Virus record (IMG/VR): IMGVR_UViG_3300025327_000163
Span: 1-22,388 of that record
Strand: one strand, 5' to 3'
Origin: a virus
DNA length: 22,388 nucleotides
Part shown: positions 13,811-20,230 of the stretch, in pieces
Layout: each line of letters starts with the position of its first letter
Position numbering within the stretch: the first letter of the stretch is position 1
Made by a program: the position numbers and the translations under genes
The notes under the pieces: model-generated
The model's input: the letters and a program-made list of their open reading frames with translations, nothing else
The model's database searches: none
What the model was told of the DNA's origin: nothing

Positions 13811-13848
13811 TTAAAAAGCAGGTCGCCTACCGGGACAGGCAGGCGACC
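13811..13848 (-). terminator. Rho-independent terminator, minus strand
   Basis: GGTCGCCT (13821-13828) pairs with AGGCGACC (13841-13848), an 8-bp GC-rich stem with a 12-nt loop. On the minus strand the stem is followed by TGCTTTTTAAC, giving a five-U tract. It would stop transcription coming leftward through the tRNA fragment and integrase. On the plus strand no U-tract follows. Confidence 0.7.
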
Positions 13849-13916
13849 CAGCTTCAAGCCCATCGGGGCTAAGGTCCAGTAAAAGAGCAGCACCTTAACA
13901 ACCGAATAGACTTAAA

Positions 13917-13968
13917 GCGGGTGATGGGACTCGAACCCACGATATCTTGCTTGGGAAGCAAGCGCTCT
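13917..13968 (-). tRNA. tRNA-Gly(CCC) 3' fragment (integration site, not a complete tRNA)
   Basis: On the minus strand the sequence contains, in order, the 3' half of a D stem (GAGC), an anticodon arm CTTGC-TTCCCAA-GCAAG with anticodon CCC, a variable loop ATATC, a T arm GTGGG-TTCGAGT-CCCAT, the 3' acceptor strand CACCCGC, and a U discriminator at 13916, as expected for bacterial tRNA-Gly. The 5' acceptor strand and most of the D arm are missing: upstream the sequence becomes a second copy of the anticodon arm. It is therefore a tRNA-derived att sequence rather than a functional gene. Confidence 0.88.
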
Positions 13969-13978
13969 TGCTTGGGAA
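13945..13978. other. Probable att core: anticodon-arm inverted repeat plus 13-bp direct repeat
   Basis: Plus strand CTTGC-TTGGGAA-GCAAG (13946-13962) is an inverted repeat with a 7-nt centre, the usual form of a tyrosine recombinase core with a 7-bp overlap placed on the anticodon loop. The 13-mer TCTTGCTTGGGAA is repeated at 13945-13957 and 13966-13978 (21-bp period). Two more inverted repeats follow: GGAAC..GTTCC (13975-13989) and AATCAAG..CTTGATT (13992-14011, spanning the integrase stop). The crossover position is inferred. Confidence 0.6.
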
Positions 13979-13998
13979 CAACTAGTTCCACAATCAAG

Positions 13999-14859
13999 TT
14001 ACGGCTTGATTATATCATCTGGATCACCATCTCCCAGAAGGCCGGACACCGGCAAATACTTTCGCATGGCTTCCAGTTTGAGGGTTCGGGTGTAGCGCTG
14101 GATCATGTCGGAATTGGACCAGCGACCGCCCTCCATCAGGATACGCTCAGGAGCGCCCATGAGCTCGGTGGCAAGCATGGCGAAGGAACGACGCAGATCA
14201 TGCGGGGAAAGTTTGATACCGATATGCAAACCCCACTGCCTGACAATTTGATTGAGACCCTCCGGGGTGAGACCTTTCCCGGTAAAGGTGTTGGCGAATA
14301 AAAATCCCTGGCCTTTAGTAGGCTTGCGATAGTTCAGCCAGCGCCGGATATGTTCTGCGGTCTGAGCACTGAAGACAGCGGCAGCCCACTGACCGCCTTT
14401 GACAACGACCTGCAGGACACGACGATCCAGATCTGTGTCGGAAAGCTGGAGCCTGCAAAGCTCAGAAGCGCGCAGGCCGGTATCCAGAGCAAGCGTACAG
14501 ATCGCCAGGTCGCGAGCGCCTTTGGAAGTGTAGGGGTCGAATGAGGCAAGCAGCTTCAGGGCAACTTCGGGGGTAAGAGCACGCTGCGGTTTTCCACGAA
14601 ATCGCTTGATCTTTGCAGCGAGCGCAGGATGCGCCTGACCATATTTCCAGGTAAGAAATTTTTGAATGGCTGCCAGTGCGACGCACTGACGAGAATTCCC
14701 CCACCCGCTCTCATTCAAAATTTTCAATAAATTGGGAGCCGACATATTCGCGATATCTTGGCTCATCGCGAATATGCGGCTCAGAATGTCCAAGTAGGTC
14801 CGCCGAGTAGATTCGGCATAGGGGAAGGACGCAAGGAAGTTCGAAAGATCGTCATTCAT
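13999..14859 (-). CDS. int: Tyrosine recombinase (integrase)
   Basis: 286 residues. An N-terminal SAM-like core-binding domain (about 1-90) is followed by the catalytic domain with the full tyrosine recombinase signature: Arg130 (TGLRASEL), Lys154 (VVKGGQ), His220 and Arg223 (SPHDLRRSF), Trp247 in the H/W position (GGRWSNSDM), and nucleophile Tyr256 (IQRYTR). It cuts and joins attP and attB. Its length is at the short end for phage integrases and there is no arm-binding N-terminal extension, as in XerC/D-like and many mobile-element integrases. The stop lies 30 bp from the tRNA-Gly fragment, the standard int-att arrangement. No strong Shine-Dalgarno precedes ATG 14857-14859. Confidence 0.95.
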   Translation of the reverse strand: MNDDLSNFLASFPYAESTRRTYLDILSRIFAMSQDIANMSAPNLLKILNESGWGNSRQCVALAAIQKFLTWKYGQAHPALAAKIKRFRGKPQRALTPEVALKLLASFDPYTSKGARDLAICTLALDTGLRASELCRLQLSDTDLDRRVLQVVVKGGQWAAAVFSAQTAEHIRRWLNYRKPTKGQGFLFANTFTGKGLTPEGLNQIVRQWGLHIGIKLSPHDLRRSFAMLATELMGAPERILMEGGRWSNSDMIQRYTRTLKLEAMRKYLPVSGLLGDGDPDDIIKP

Positions 14860-14974
14860 TTTTTATACAACTGCCTGCTGGTCGAGATCAACCACGAAGA
14901 CTACCAGCAGACAGTTGCAAATCCGATTTTACACCACCGCTGCTTGAATGCAGCACGATAGGAGATTAACCACA
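14860..14974. promoter_or_regulatory. Divergent control region between int and rightward operon
   Basis: The gap between the leftward integrase and the rightward operon holds an inverted repeat of 15 nt with one mismatch (CAACTGCCTGCTGGT at 14868-14882; ACCAGCAGACAGTTG at 14903-14917) separated by 20 nt. On the minus strand TTGATC and TATAAA, about 18 nt apart, overlap the left arm and could be the int promoter, though the -10 is only 2 nt from the ATG. The repeat is a candidate operator. No convincing rightward promoter was found. Confidence 0.45.
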
Positions 14975-15184
14975 ATGTCAACAACACATTTGAATTGCGC
15001 AATGAACGTCAAAGATATGCTGCCCCTGACGGCAAACTATACGGTCACTTATAACGGCGGGACTGTGGAAGAGTTCAAGGGTCCGCTCTTCATGTGCGAG
15101 ATGTTTTGCAAAGGCACCATCTTCAATGCGTCCCGATCCACGGCATTGGCGCAACAAATCGAGACGAACGGAGATCGACCATGA
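14975..15184 (+). CDS. Small hypothetical protein, first gene of rightward operon
   Basis: 69 residues from ATG 14975, chosen because AGGAGAT lies 8 nt upstream. Sequence includes MNVKDMLPLTANYTVTYNGG and a cysteine-containing MCEMFCKG segment. There is no transmembrane segment. The stop overlaps the ATG of the GGDEF gene by 4 nt (ATGA). Family not recognised. Confidence 0.6.
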   Translation: MSTTHLNCAMNVKDMLPLTANYTVTYNGGTVEEFKGPLFMCEMFCKGTIFNASRSTALAQQIETNGDRP

Positions 15185-15702
15185 ACAAAAAACAATTAGA
15201 CGAATTAAATCGAAGCCAGCTCGAACAATTGATCCAAGCCCTGGCGTGGAATGATGAGTACGATTGCTATTCGCGCGCGGGTTTTCAGGAGCTGATATGG
15301 CCGGGGATCGCAGCCATCGCTAGATGGGTCATATTTTTCGACATTGACGAAATGGGGCATCTCAATGAAGTCCATACTCATGCGGGTGTCAACACCCGGA
15401 TCAAGAAAAGCCTGGCAATGCGCGCATCAGATTACAGGATAGGCCAACGTTATTCAGGGGATGAATTCATCGTCGTCATTACGGACGACGATCCGGGCCG
15501 CCGCGAATCGAACCCCATCGAATTATGCGCACGCCTGGCAGAATCTCTGCGCGAGAACGGCTTATCGGCCACCTTTGCCATTGCGCCTGTCATCTCAGAT
15601 GATCTGACGGCGAATGTCGAACCAGCCGTAAAGCTAGTGGAGCTCGCGAAGATGGAAAACAAGCGCGGTGTCATCCGCATTGCACCCGGCGATCCGCGCT
15701 AA
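15181..15702 (+). CDS. Stand-alone GGDEF-domain protein (putative diguanylate cyclase)
   Basis: 173 residues from ATG 15181 (GGAGAT 8 nt upstream). After a short helix come YSRAGFQEL (the usual 'N-R-x-G-F' region), the metal-binding strand VIFFDIDEMGHLNE with its Asp residues, and the signature RYSGDEFIVVI. The first Gly of GG(D/E)EF is Ser; SGDEF variants keep the catalytic D-E-F, so activity is possible but uncertain. No sensor, receiver, transmembrane or EAL domain is attached, and the domain length is complete (about 160). If active, it makes cyclic-di-GMP and could shift the host toward a sessile, surface-attached state; if not, it may sense c-di-GMP or bind nucleotides. It is translationally coupled to the small gene before it. 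Confidence 0.85.
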   Translation: MNKKQLDELNRSQLEQLIQALAWNDEYDCYSRAGFQELIWPGIAAIARWVIFFDIDEMGHLNEVHTHAGVNTRIKKSLAMRASDYRIGQRYSGDEFIVVITDDDPGRRESNPIELCARLAESLRENGLSATFAIAPVISDDLTANVEPAVKLVELAKMENKRGVIRIAPGDPR

Positions 15703-15754
15703 ACGACTGGTTAGCCCGCTCCCGATGGCTTTGTAACGGAGAGAGAGGTCTGAA

Positions 15755-15943
15755 ATGTCCGACAAAAAAACAGAAATCGTCACAGTCAAGAAGGTTGGCA
15801 GCGACACGGTAACAACCAACAAAGGCACATCCGGCAAAGAGCATTTCCCGAATGCTCAAACTGGCGATAAATGGAAAGTGACCACGTTTGGCAATGATTC
15901 CATAAAAGGCGGCGTCATTGTGTCAACCCAGCGGGACAACTAA
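15755..15943 (+). CDS. Small basic hypothetical protein
   Basis: 62 residues (MSDKKTEIVTVKKVGSDTVT, then KEHFPNAQTGDKWKVTTFGN). A beta-rich, Lys/Thr-rich sequence with no transmembrane segment. A GAGAGAG purine run sits upstream. It lies between the GGDEF gene and a zinc-ribbon-like gene, all on the same strand. Family not recognised. Confidence 0.5.
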   Translation: MSDKKTEIVTVKKVGSDTVTTNKGTSGKEHFPNAQTGDKWKVTTFGNDSIKGGVIVSTQRDN

Positions 15944-15973
15944 CGGGCTAACAATCAAGAGGAGATCAGCCAC

Positions 15974-16270
15974 ATGAAAACAAATTTTCAATCCTTAGGT
16001 GGTAAAGCAGTCATTGGCAAGAGCGCACCGGAAGTTTGTCCGCGGTGCGAGGCGTCGATGAGCGGACGGTCATGGCACAGCTTCCTTGGTCATCTTGGCC
16101 TGCATGGGCTCGCGGATAAATATTTCGAGGGAGACATCCATGCTGCGCAAAAACAATTGCGGGAGAACGGGCTGGCCCGCCAGGATCCATTCCCAGGGAA
16201 TGGCGCGTGGAAAGCGTATCGACCAATCGACACACTTGTCTTCGAGTCTGACTTTCAGATGGAGGCTTGA
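15974..16270 (+). CDS. Small C2H2-like zinc-finger protein
   Basis: 98 residues, preceded by GAGGAGATCAGCC. Residues about 22-44 contain C-P-R-C followed by H-L-G-L-H after a 14-residue loop (CX2CX14HX3H), compatible with a C2H2-type zinc finger. The rest (KQLRENGLARQDPFPGNGAW) is unrecognised. The next gene starts 1 nt after its stop. It may bind DNA or RNA. This is one of two C2H2-type sequences in the same operon. Confidence 0.65.
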   Translation: MKTNFQSLGGKAVIGKSAPEVCPRCEASMSGRSWHSFLGHLGLHGLADKYFEGDIHAAQKQLRENGLARQDPFPGNGAWKAYRPIDTLVFESDFQMEA

Positions 16271-16271
16271 G

Positions 16272-16730
16272 ATGTATATCCTTATCCTGATCGCCATCTT
16301 ATTGCTGATCGTGATCATCTTCGGAGTCTCTTCGGGGATGCAATCCTATTCCACTGCACAGCAGGCACAGGCGACGATTGAAGTCGCCCAGCTCGGCCAG
16401 ATCAATGCCTGGGGCAACCTGGTCACAATCCTGACGATCGCTCTATTCGTGGTCATCTTTGTGGCGCTGGTCGCTGTGATCTTGTGGGCGATGTGGAAGC
16501 GGGCAGGGATCAGGGGGCAGGGGACCGGAGACGGGGGACCGGGGACAGGGGGCAGAGGGCAGATGGCAGATGGCAGGCCGCAGAGTCAGATCTCGATGAA
16601 CGAGCTCACGCAGCTGATGATGCTGGATATGCTGCGGTCGATGCGTTCACCCGCTCCACCTGCTTCTCTCCCGTCTGGGAATGGCAATGGTCCGCACGAC
16701 GATGATGAGCCACTTCAATGGCTCAGGTAA
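16272..16730 (+). CDS. Two-TM membrane protein with low-complexity segment
   Basis: 152 residues from ATG 16272 (GGAGG 6 nt upstream), preferred over an upstream in-frame start that overlaps the zinc-finger gene. TM1 covers residues about 1-18 and TM2 about 50-74. Residues about 76-105 are Gly/Arg-rich and encoded by the purine-rich low-complexity DNA at 16497-16580; the tail is acidic (HDDDEP). It starts the cluster of membrane proteins leading to the FtsK-like gene and is probably part of the same complex. No family recognised. Confidence 0.65.
   Translation: MYILILIAILLLIVIIFGVSSGMQSYSTAQQAQATIEVAQLGQINAWGNLVTILTIALFVVIFVALVAVILWAMWKRAGIRGQGTGDGGPGTGGRGQMADGRPQSQISMNELTQLMMLDMLRSMRSPAPPASLPSGNGNGPHDDDEPLQWLR
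16497..16580 (+). repeat. G-rich low-complexity block inside a coding region
   Basis: A stretch of GGGGCAGGGGAC, GGGGGAC, GGGGACAGGGGGCAG and GGGCAGATGGCAGATGGCAG units, strongly strand-asymmetric (almost all G/A on the plus strand). It encodes the Gly-rich linker of the two-TM protein. It resembles a junction repeat that became coding. Confidence 0.65.
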
Positions 16731-16740
16731 GAAGGTGGAT

Positions 16741-16911
16741 ATGTTGAACATAATTTTCACAATTCTAATGGGGCTGGCGGTTGGTCTGCTGGGCATCGGG
16801 ATCTGCATTGGCATCTACGCGATTCTATTCGTGCGGAAGCCAAACGATCCCTGGGGATGGGGTGAGGTCGTGGAGCAGCTCAGAAAAGATGACCCAGGAA
16901 AGGGATGGTGA
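16741..16911 (+). CDS. Single-TM small membrane protein
   Basis: 56 residues from ATG 16741, preceded by GAAGGTGG. Residues about 4-30 form one hydrophobic, Gly/Ile-rich helix; the tail (RKPNDPWGWGEVVEQLRKDD) is charged. It overlaps or abuts the lipoprotein gene. The size and position resemble small transmembrane subunits of DNA-transfer or secretion systems, but no family is recognised. Confidence 0.6.
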   Translation: MLNIIFTILMGLAVGLLGIGICIGIYAILFVRKPNDPWGWGEVVEQLRKDDPGKGW

Positions 16912-16913
16912 CC

Positions 16914-17849
16914 ATGAACAAGAAACCGTTCTTAATGTTCCTTGTGGTCCTGGCCCTGGCGGGGTGTGTAACGCCTCCAGCCGGTTCGCCAGATCTGTAT
17001 GCAAATGTGCAGAACAGCAAGGCGACCTCAGATGCGGCGCTGCAACAGGCGTATTACCAGAGCCAGTTCCTGACCGCGACTGCCGAGGCCCCGATCATCC
17101 GGATCACTGAGACCGCGGCGGGGATGGTCTTCCAGCAGCAGATGTGGACGGTCACTGCACAGAGCATACAGGAGACGCAGATCTCCGCCATGACCCAGAC
17201 TGCCATGGCCTGGACTCCGACACCGGACGCCACCCAGACCGCTGTGTTTGGTTTGTTGAATGCACAGGGCACGCAGATGGCAAATAATGCGATCCGTGAC
17301 AATTTGGAGCTCCAACGACAGCAGGATATCAACGACTTCAAGGGCAAGCTGCCTGTGTATAGTTTTGTAGTCGTGGTGCTGGTGCTGATCATCTTCGTGA
17401 TGCTGATCGTCCGTCGCTGGAGTTTTCAAGCGCCGCAGGTGGATGCACGAGGGAATATTTTGCCAGTGCTCAATATCGTCGACGGCACATACACCGATAT
17501 AGATCGCAGTCCGAATTTTCAAGGCCAGTTGAAAGCTGGATTGATCAACCGCTGGGCTGAGACAAAGTTGAACCTGCCGCCTTTACTGCCTGCCATTACT
17601 GCAGAACGCCAGGACGCAGTGACCGAACGCGATCAGATGATCGATCTGGCTACGAGGGGATTACCCGGCGAGCAGAAGTCGGAAGCCAGGAAGCAACTGG
17701 CCGGCCAGGAGATGATCAAACAGCTTTCCGATTCCAACCTAGAGAGTCGCTTCAAAATATTGGATGGTGCGACGAACCATCTTGAAGTGATCGATGGTGT
17801 GATTGTCCAGGAGCTGGATAGTTCCTGGAAGGAGGCAAAGAAGGAATGA
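16914..17849 (+). CDS. Lipoprotein with internal transmembrane helix
   Basis: 311 residues from ATG 16914 (AGGAAAGGG 9 nt upstream; ATG 16905 is the alternative). Residues 1-17 are a signal sequence with lipobox L-A-G-C (Cys18), predicting lipid attachment at the outer face of the membrane. Residues 30-145 are Gln/Thr/Ala-rich with repeated T-x-T-A and M-x-Q-T-A segments (SAMTQTAMAWTPTPDATQTA). Residues about 148-167 form a strong transmembrane helix, followed by a soluble domain (about 175-311) that should face the cytoplasm next to the translocase. The stop overlaps the FtsK-like ATG by 4 nt. This double anchoring suggests an envelope-spanning partner of the ATPase. Confidence 0.72.
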   Translation: MNKKPFLMFLVVLALAGCVTPPAGSPDLYANVQNSKATSDAALQQAYYQSQFLTATAEAPIIRITETAAGMVFQQQMWTVTAQSIQETQISAMTQTAMAWTPTPDATQTAVFGLLNAQGTQMANNAIRDNLELQRQQDINDFKGKLPVYSFVVVVLVLIIFVMLIVRRWSFQAPQVDARGNILPVLNIVDGTYTDIDRSPNFQGQLKAGLINRWAETKLNLPPLLPAITAERQDAVTERDQMIDLATRGLPGEQKSEARKQLAGQEMIKQLSDSNLESRFKILDGATNHLEVIDGVIVQELDSSWKEAKKE

Positions 17850-19105
17850 ACACAAATTTAGTTCAGCGGGTGGCATATAAAACGCTCAGCCTGCTGATCC
17901 AGAACAAGGTGTTGCATTACTCATCCGGGGTGGCATTCTATCTGTGGCAGAGAGATGAGCGCATCATCGTGGCCTTTGACCCGTCTGCGATCCGGCTCGA
18001 GCGCGTTAACGATCATTTTGTCCACGACCTTTCCACTCGACTCGAGGGACGGCGTGTGATCCGCACAAATACGCGGGGTCTCTTTCTGCAGGTGGGCCTG
18101 GAGATTCCGAGCGCATCGGTTTCACTCGATGAAGCCATGCCCCTGGACCTGACAAAGCAGCCGCATCCCTGGGATCTGCCGGTGGGGATGACGAAGAATG
18201 GTCCATTGTGGATCCCGCTGATGGGTGGCATCTCGTTCCTGTTGGGTGGCTCGACAGGGATGGGCAAGACGGGCGAGGAGCATGCGTGGATCCAGGCTCT
18301 GCTGCACGGAGGCAAGACACTGGTCTATGCCTGGGATGGTAAGCACAGCGTTGAGTTCATCCGCTATGCAGATCAGCCCAACTTCCACCTGATCTTTCAA
18401 GCGGGCGAACTGGAGCAGCTGCAGGCTTTGTTCCGTGAGCGCGAGCAAAAGCTGGTGAAGAGTGGATGCGTGAACATCCTGATGCACAACGATGCGCATC
18501 CCGAGGATCCCATTCTGCCGATCGCGCTCTTTGTAGATGAAGCTGCGGACCTGCCTGATTCGGCCAAGCTGCTGCTGAAGCAGATGATCCGCATCTATCG
18601 CTATGTGGGTCTGTATCCGATCATTGCGACCAATCAGCCCACGCAGGCTGAGATGTTCGCCAAGACGAACCTGTCCACCCGGGTGGCGTTCCGTGTGCCT
18701 CACCACAACGACTCGATCACCATGCTGGGCAGCAAGGGCGCCGAAACCCTGCCGGATGTATGCGGGCGCGGGTTGATCATCTGGAGGGGCAGGCTGGTCG
18801 AGTTCCAATCTTTCACGGTGACGTACCCCCCGATCTCGGAGGAGGCCCGCCAGTTGATGATTGAAGGGGCTGAAGCACAGAGCGAACCCGCTGAGCAGGA
18901 TGAGATCGTGAAGCTGGCTGAATCGATCCGCTCACAGTGGACCCCAGGCATGAGCGGCAGAGCTGTGGGCCGGTTGTTGGGTAAGCCGAACGGCGGCTCC
19001 TGGAATGCCACGATCAACAAAATTATCGAATATTTGAGTGCTACTACTGCTACTGCTACTACTGGCAGTCCCGATTTGCCCCTAAATGGGGCGGTGGCGG
19101 GGTAG
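17846..19105 (+). CDS. FtsK/TraB-like DNA translocase ATPase
   Basis: 419 residues. Walker A is GGSTGMGKT (134-142, Lys141) and Walker B is IALFVDEAAD (Asp231-Glu232), followed by IIATNQPTQAEM (the FtsK/HerA 'sensor' strand with T-N-Q-P) and candidate arginine finger R279 (STRVAFRV). This layout is that of hexameric FtsK/SpoIIIE dsDNA pumps. The C-terminus (TPGMSGRAVGRLLGKPNGGSW to the end) looks like a winged-helix module, as in the gamma domain of FtsK or of Streptomyces TraB. It has no transmembrane domain of its own; membrane proteins are encoded on both sides. Likely roles are DNA transfer, partition or dimer resolution. A packaging motor is less likely. Confidence 0.85.
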   Translation: MNTNLVQRVAYKTLSLLIQNKVLHYSSGVAFYLWQRDERIIVAFDPSAIRLERVNDHFVHDLSTRLEGRRVIRTNTRGLFLQVGLEIPSASVSLDEAMPLDLTKQPHPWDLPVGMTKNGPLWIPLMGGISFLLGGSTGMGKTGEEHAWIQALLHGGKTLVYAWDGKHSVEFIRYADQPNFHLIFQAGELEQLQALFREREQKLVKSGCVNILMHNDAHPEDPILPIALFVDEAADLPDSAKLLLKQMIRIYRYVGLYPIIATNQPTQAEMFAKTNLSTRVAFRVPHHNDSITMLGSKGAETLPDVCGRGLIIWRGRLVEFQSFTVTYPPISEEARQLMIEGAEAQSEPAEQDEIVKLAESIRSQWTPGMSGRAVGRLLGKPNGGSWNATINKIIEYLSATTATATTGSPDLPLNGAVAG

Positions 19106-19115
19106 TAGTAGCAGT
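19052..19115. repeat. Nested hairpin over the end of the translocase gene
   Basis: ACTGCTACTACT (19052-19063) and AGTAGTAGCAGT (19104-19115) are perfect 12-nt inverted repeats; an inner stem GCCCC/GGGGC (19078-19092) lies between. The translocase stop TAG (19103-19105) is inside the right arm, and the Shine-Dalgarno of the next gene follows. It may tune expression of the downstream gene or terminate part of the transcripts; no U-tract is present. Confidence 0.75.
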
Positions 19116-19130
19116 GAAGGAGATGAAGCG

Positions 19131-19922
19131 ATGAAGACGCAAACAAAGCAGGCTAAACAAGGAAAGAAGAAATCCAGCTTCGATTTCGGCAGGTTGTTAC
19201 TGATCACCGGCGCGCTCGCAAATGTGACGATCTGGATTGGCGCCTTCGTGTCTACGGAGATCCAGGGATTGGTGAGCACATGGGTGCGAGAGTTTCTTCT
19301 GCCAGTGCTGGGAGGGATTTCTGGTCTATCAATGGGGATCACGGTCGCCGCCGGATTGGTGTATGTGCTGGCGCGGCTGGGCAAGCTCAAGCCGCGCATT
19401 GAGCAGAAGATCCGCGGGAAGAAGGATAAATATCGATCGATCCCGAACGTGCGTTTCTATACAGCCTGGTCAGCGATCATTTTGCTGCTCATCATCTCGC
19501 CTGCGCTGCTGGCACCTTATGTCTTTATGACGATCTCGGGTGAAGAAAATCTTTACACCGTGTTGGGGATCGTTTGGGCGTGGCTCTGGTCCGTTGGTCG
19601 GATTGTAGCTGCGGACCTGGCACTGGCTGCGATTGCTTTGGTGTATGGAGTGCAATTATCTGCGCCTGCAGGAAACGGACGTGCGGCGCACAGTGCAAAG
19701 AGTGCAACGCAGACTGCGACGAAGAAGCCGGACAGTGCAAAGAGTGCGACGGACTCTGTCGCAGTGCGACGGACTTATCCGCGCAAGTGCGAGCACTGCA
19801 CGCAGATGCTTCGCAGTGCGAATTCGGTTGGTGCGCACATGAAGAAACATCATCCGGAGTTGTGCAAGCCGAAGACAAGCCTGGCGGCTGCATTGTTCAC
19901 ACCAGTGGAAAGCAAGCAGTGA
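19131..19922 (+). CDS. Four-TM membrane protein with C-terminal C2H2 zinc finger
   Basis: 263 residues from ATG 19131 (AAGGAG 8 nt upstream). A basic N-terminus is followed by hydrophobic segments at about 20-42, 55-82, 111-135 and 148-178. The region 185-212 is low-complexity (HSAKSAT repeated; 16-bp DNA repeat ACAGTGCAAAGAGTGC at 19690-19705 and 19732-19747). Residues 220-240 form C-x2-C-x12-H-x3-H (Cys220, Cys223, His236, His240), an exact classical C2H2 finger, in the context RKCEHCTQML and AHMKKHH. A membrane anchor with a cytoplasmic DNA-binding finger next to an FtsK-like motor suggests a protein that brings DNA to the membrane pore. Alternatively the finger mediates protein contact. 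Confidence 0.78.
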   Translation: MKTQTKQAKQGKKKSSFDFGRLLLITGALANVTIWIGAFVSTEIQGLVSTWVREFLLPVLGGISGLSMGITVAAGLVYVLARLGKLKPRIEQKIRGKKDKYRSIPNVRFYTAWSAIILLLIISPALLAPYVFMTISGEENLYTVLGIVWAWLWSVGRIVAADLALAAIALVYGVQLSAPAGNGRAAHSAKSATQTATKKPDSAKSATDSVAVRRTYPRKCEHCTQMLRSANSVGAHMKKHHPELCKPKTSLAAALFTPVESKQ

Positions 19923-19950
19923 ACGTGAATTGACAAAGGAGACATCAGAA

Positions 19951-20229
19951 ATGAACTATAAAATAAAGCCTCATAAACATATCAATCATCATCTTGTCGA
20001 TGAACAAGGGAACTTCACTGTTGGCATGCATGGATCGCCAGCAATGATCTTGCTTGTACTAAATATGCCTGGTCATTCCAATGGGTTGAACATCGAAGAT
20101 CTTCAGGAGAATACAAGCTACCCGCGGGAGGCGGTGGAATATGGTGTGAAACTACTAGAAGATGATAATTTTATCCAGCCGCTTACCGATGGCCGCTGGG
20201 CTTCCATAATATATGCGGGGCTAGGTTGA
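19951..20229 (+). CDS. Small winged-helix-like protein
   Basis: 92 residues from ATG 19951 (AAAGGAG 9 nt upstream; TTG 19930 is an alternative). The central part (PAMILLVLNMPGHSNGLNIE, then YPREAVEYGVKLLEDDNFIQ and a short wing LTDGRW) follows the pattern of a winged-helix domain in which a long recognition helix ends in 'L-x-x-D-x-F/G-x-I'. It resembles the N-terminal domain of the next protein (20231), which starts 1 nt after its stop, so the pair may be related. Probable DNA-binding regulator or replication accessory; family not certain. Confidence 0.6.
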   Translation: MNYKIKPHKHINHHLVDEQGNFTVGMHGSPAMILLVLNMPGHSNGLNIEDLQENTSYPREAVEYGVKLLEDDNFIQPLTDGRWASIIYAGLG

Positions 20230-20230
20230 T

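Noticed and set aside
13917-13990. A complete tRNA-Gly gene
   Set aside because: Only the D-stem 3' half through the discriminator base is present; the 5' acceptor strand cannot be found upstream.
14758-14961. A plus-strand 67-residue frame over the integrase start
   Set aside because: Antisense to the integrase N-terminus and the control region; no ribosome binding site.
17846-19105. The FtsK-like ATPase as a terminase or a Zot-type filamentous phage protein
   Set aside because: Walker motifs and the TNQP strand fit FtsK/TraB; there is no nuclease domain and no transmembrane helix of the Zot type.
19574-19933. A cysteine-rich 119-residue frame overlapping the zinc-finger membrane protein
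   Set aside because: The cysteines come from TGC in the ACAGTGCAAAGAGTGC repeat read in another frame; no ribosome binding site, and the main frame has clear membrane segments.
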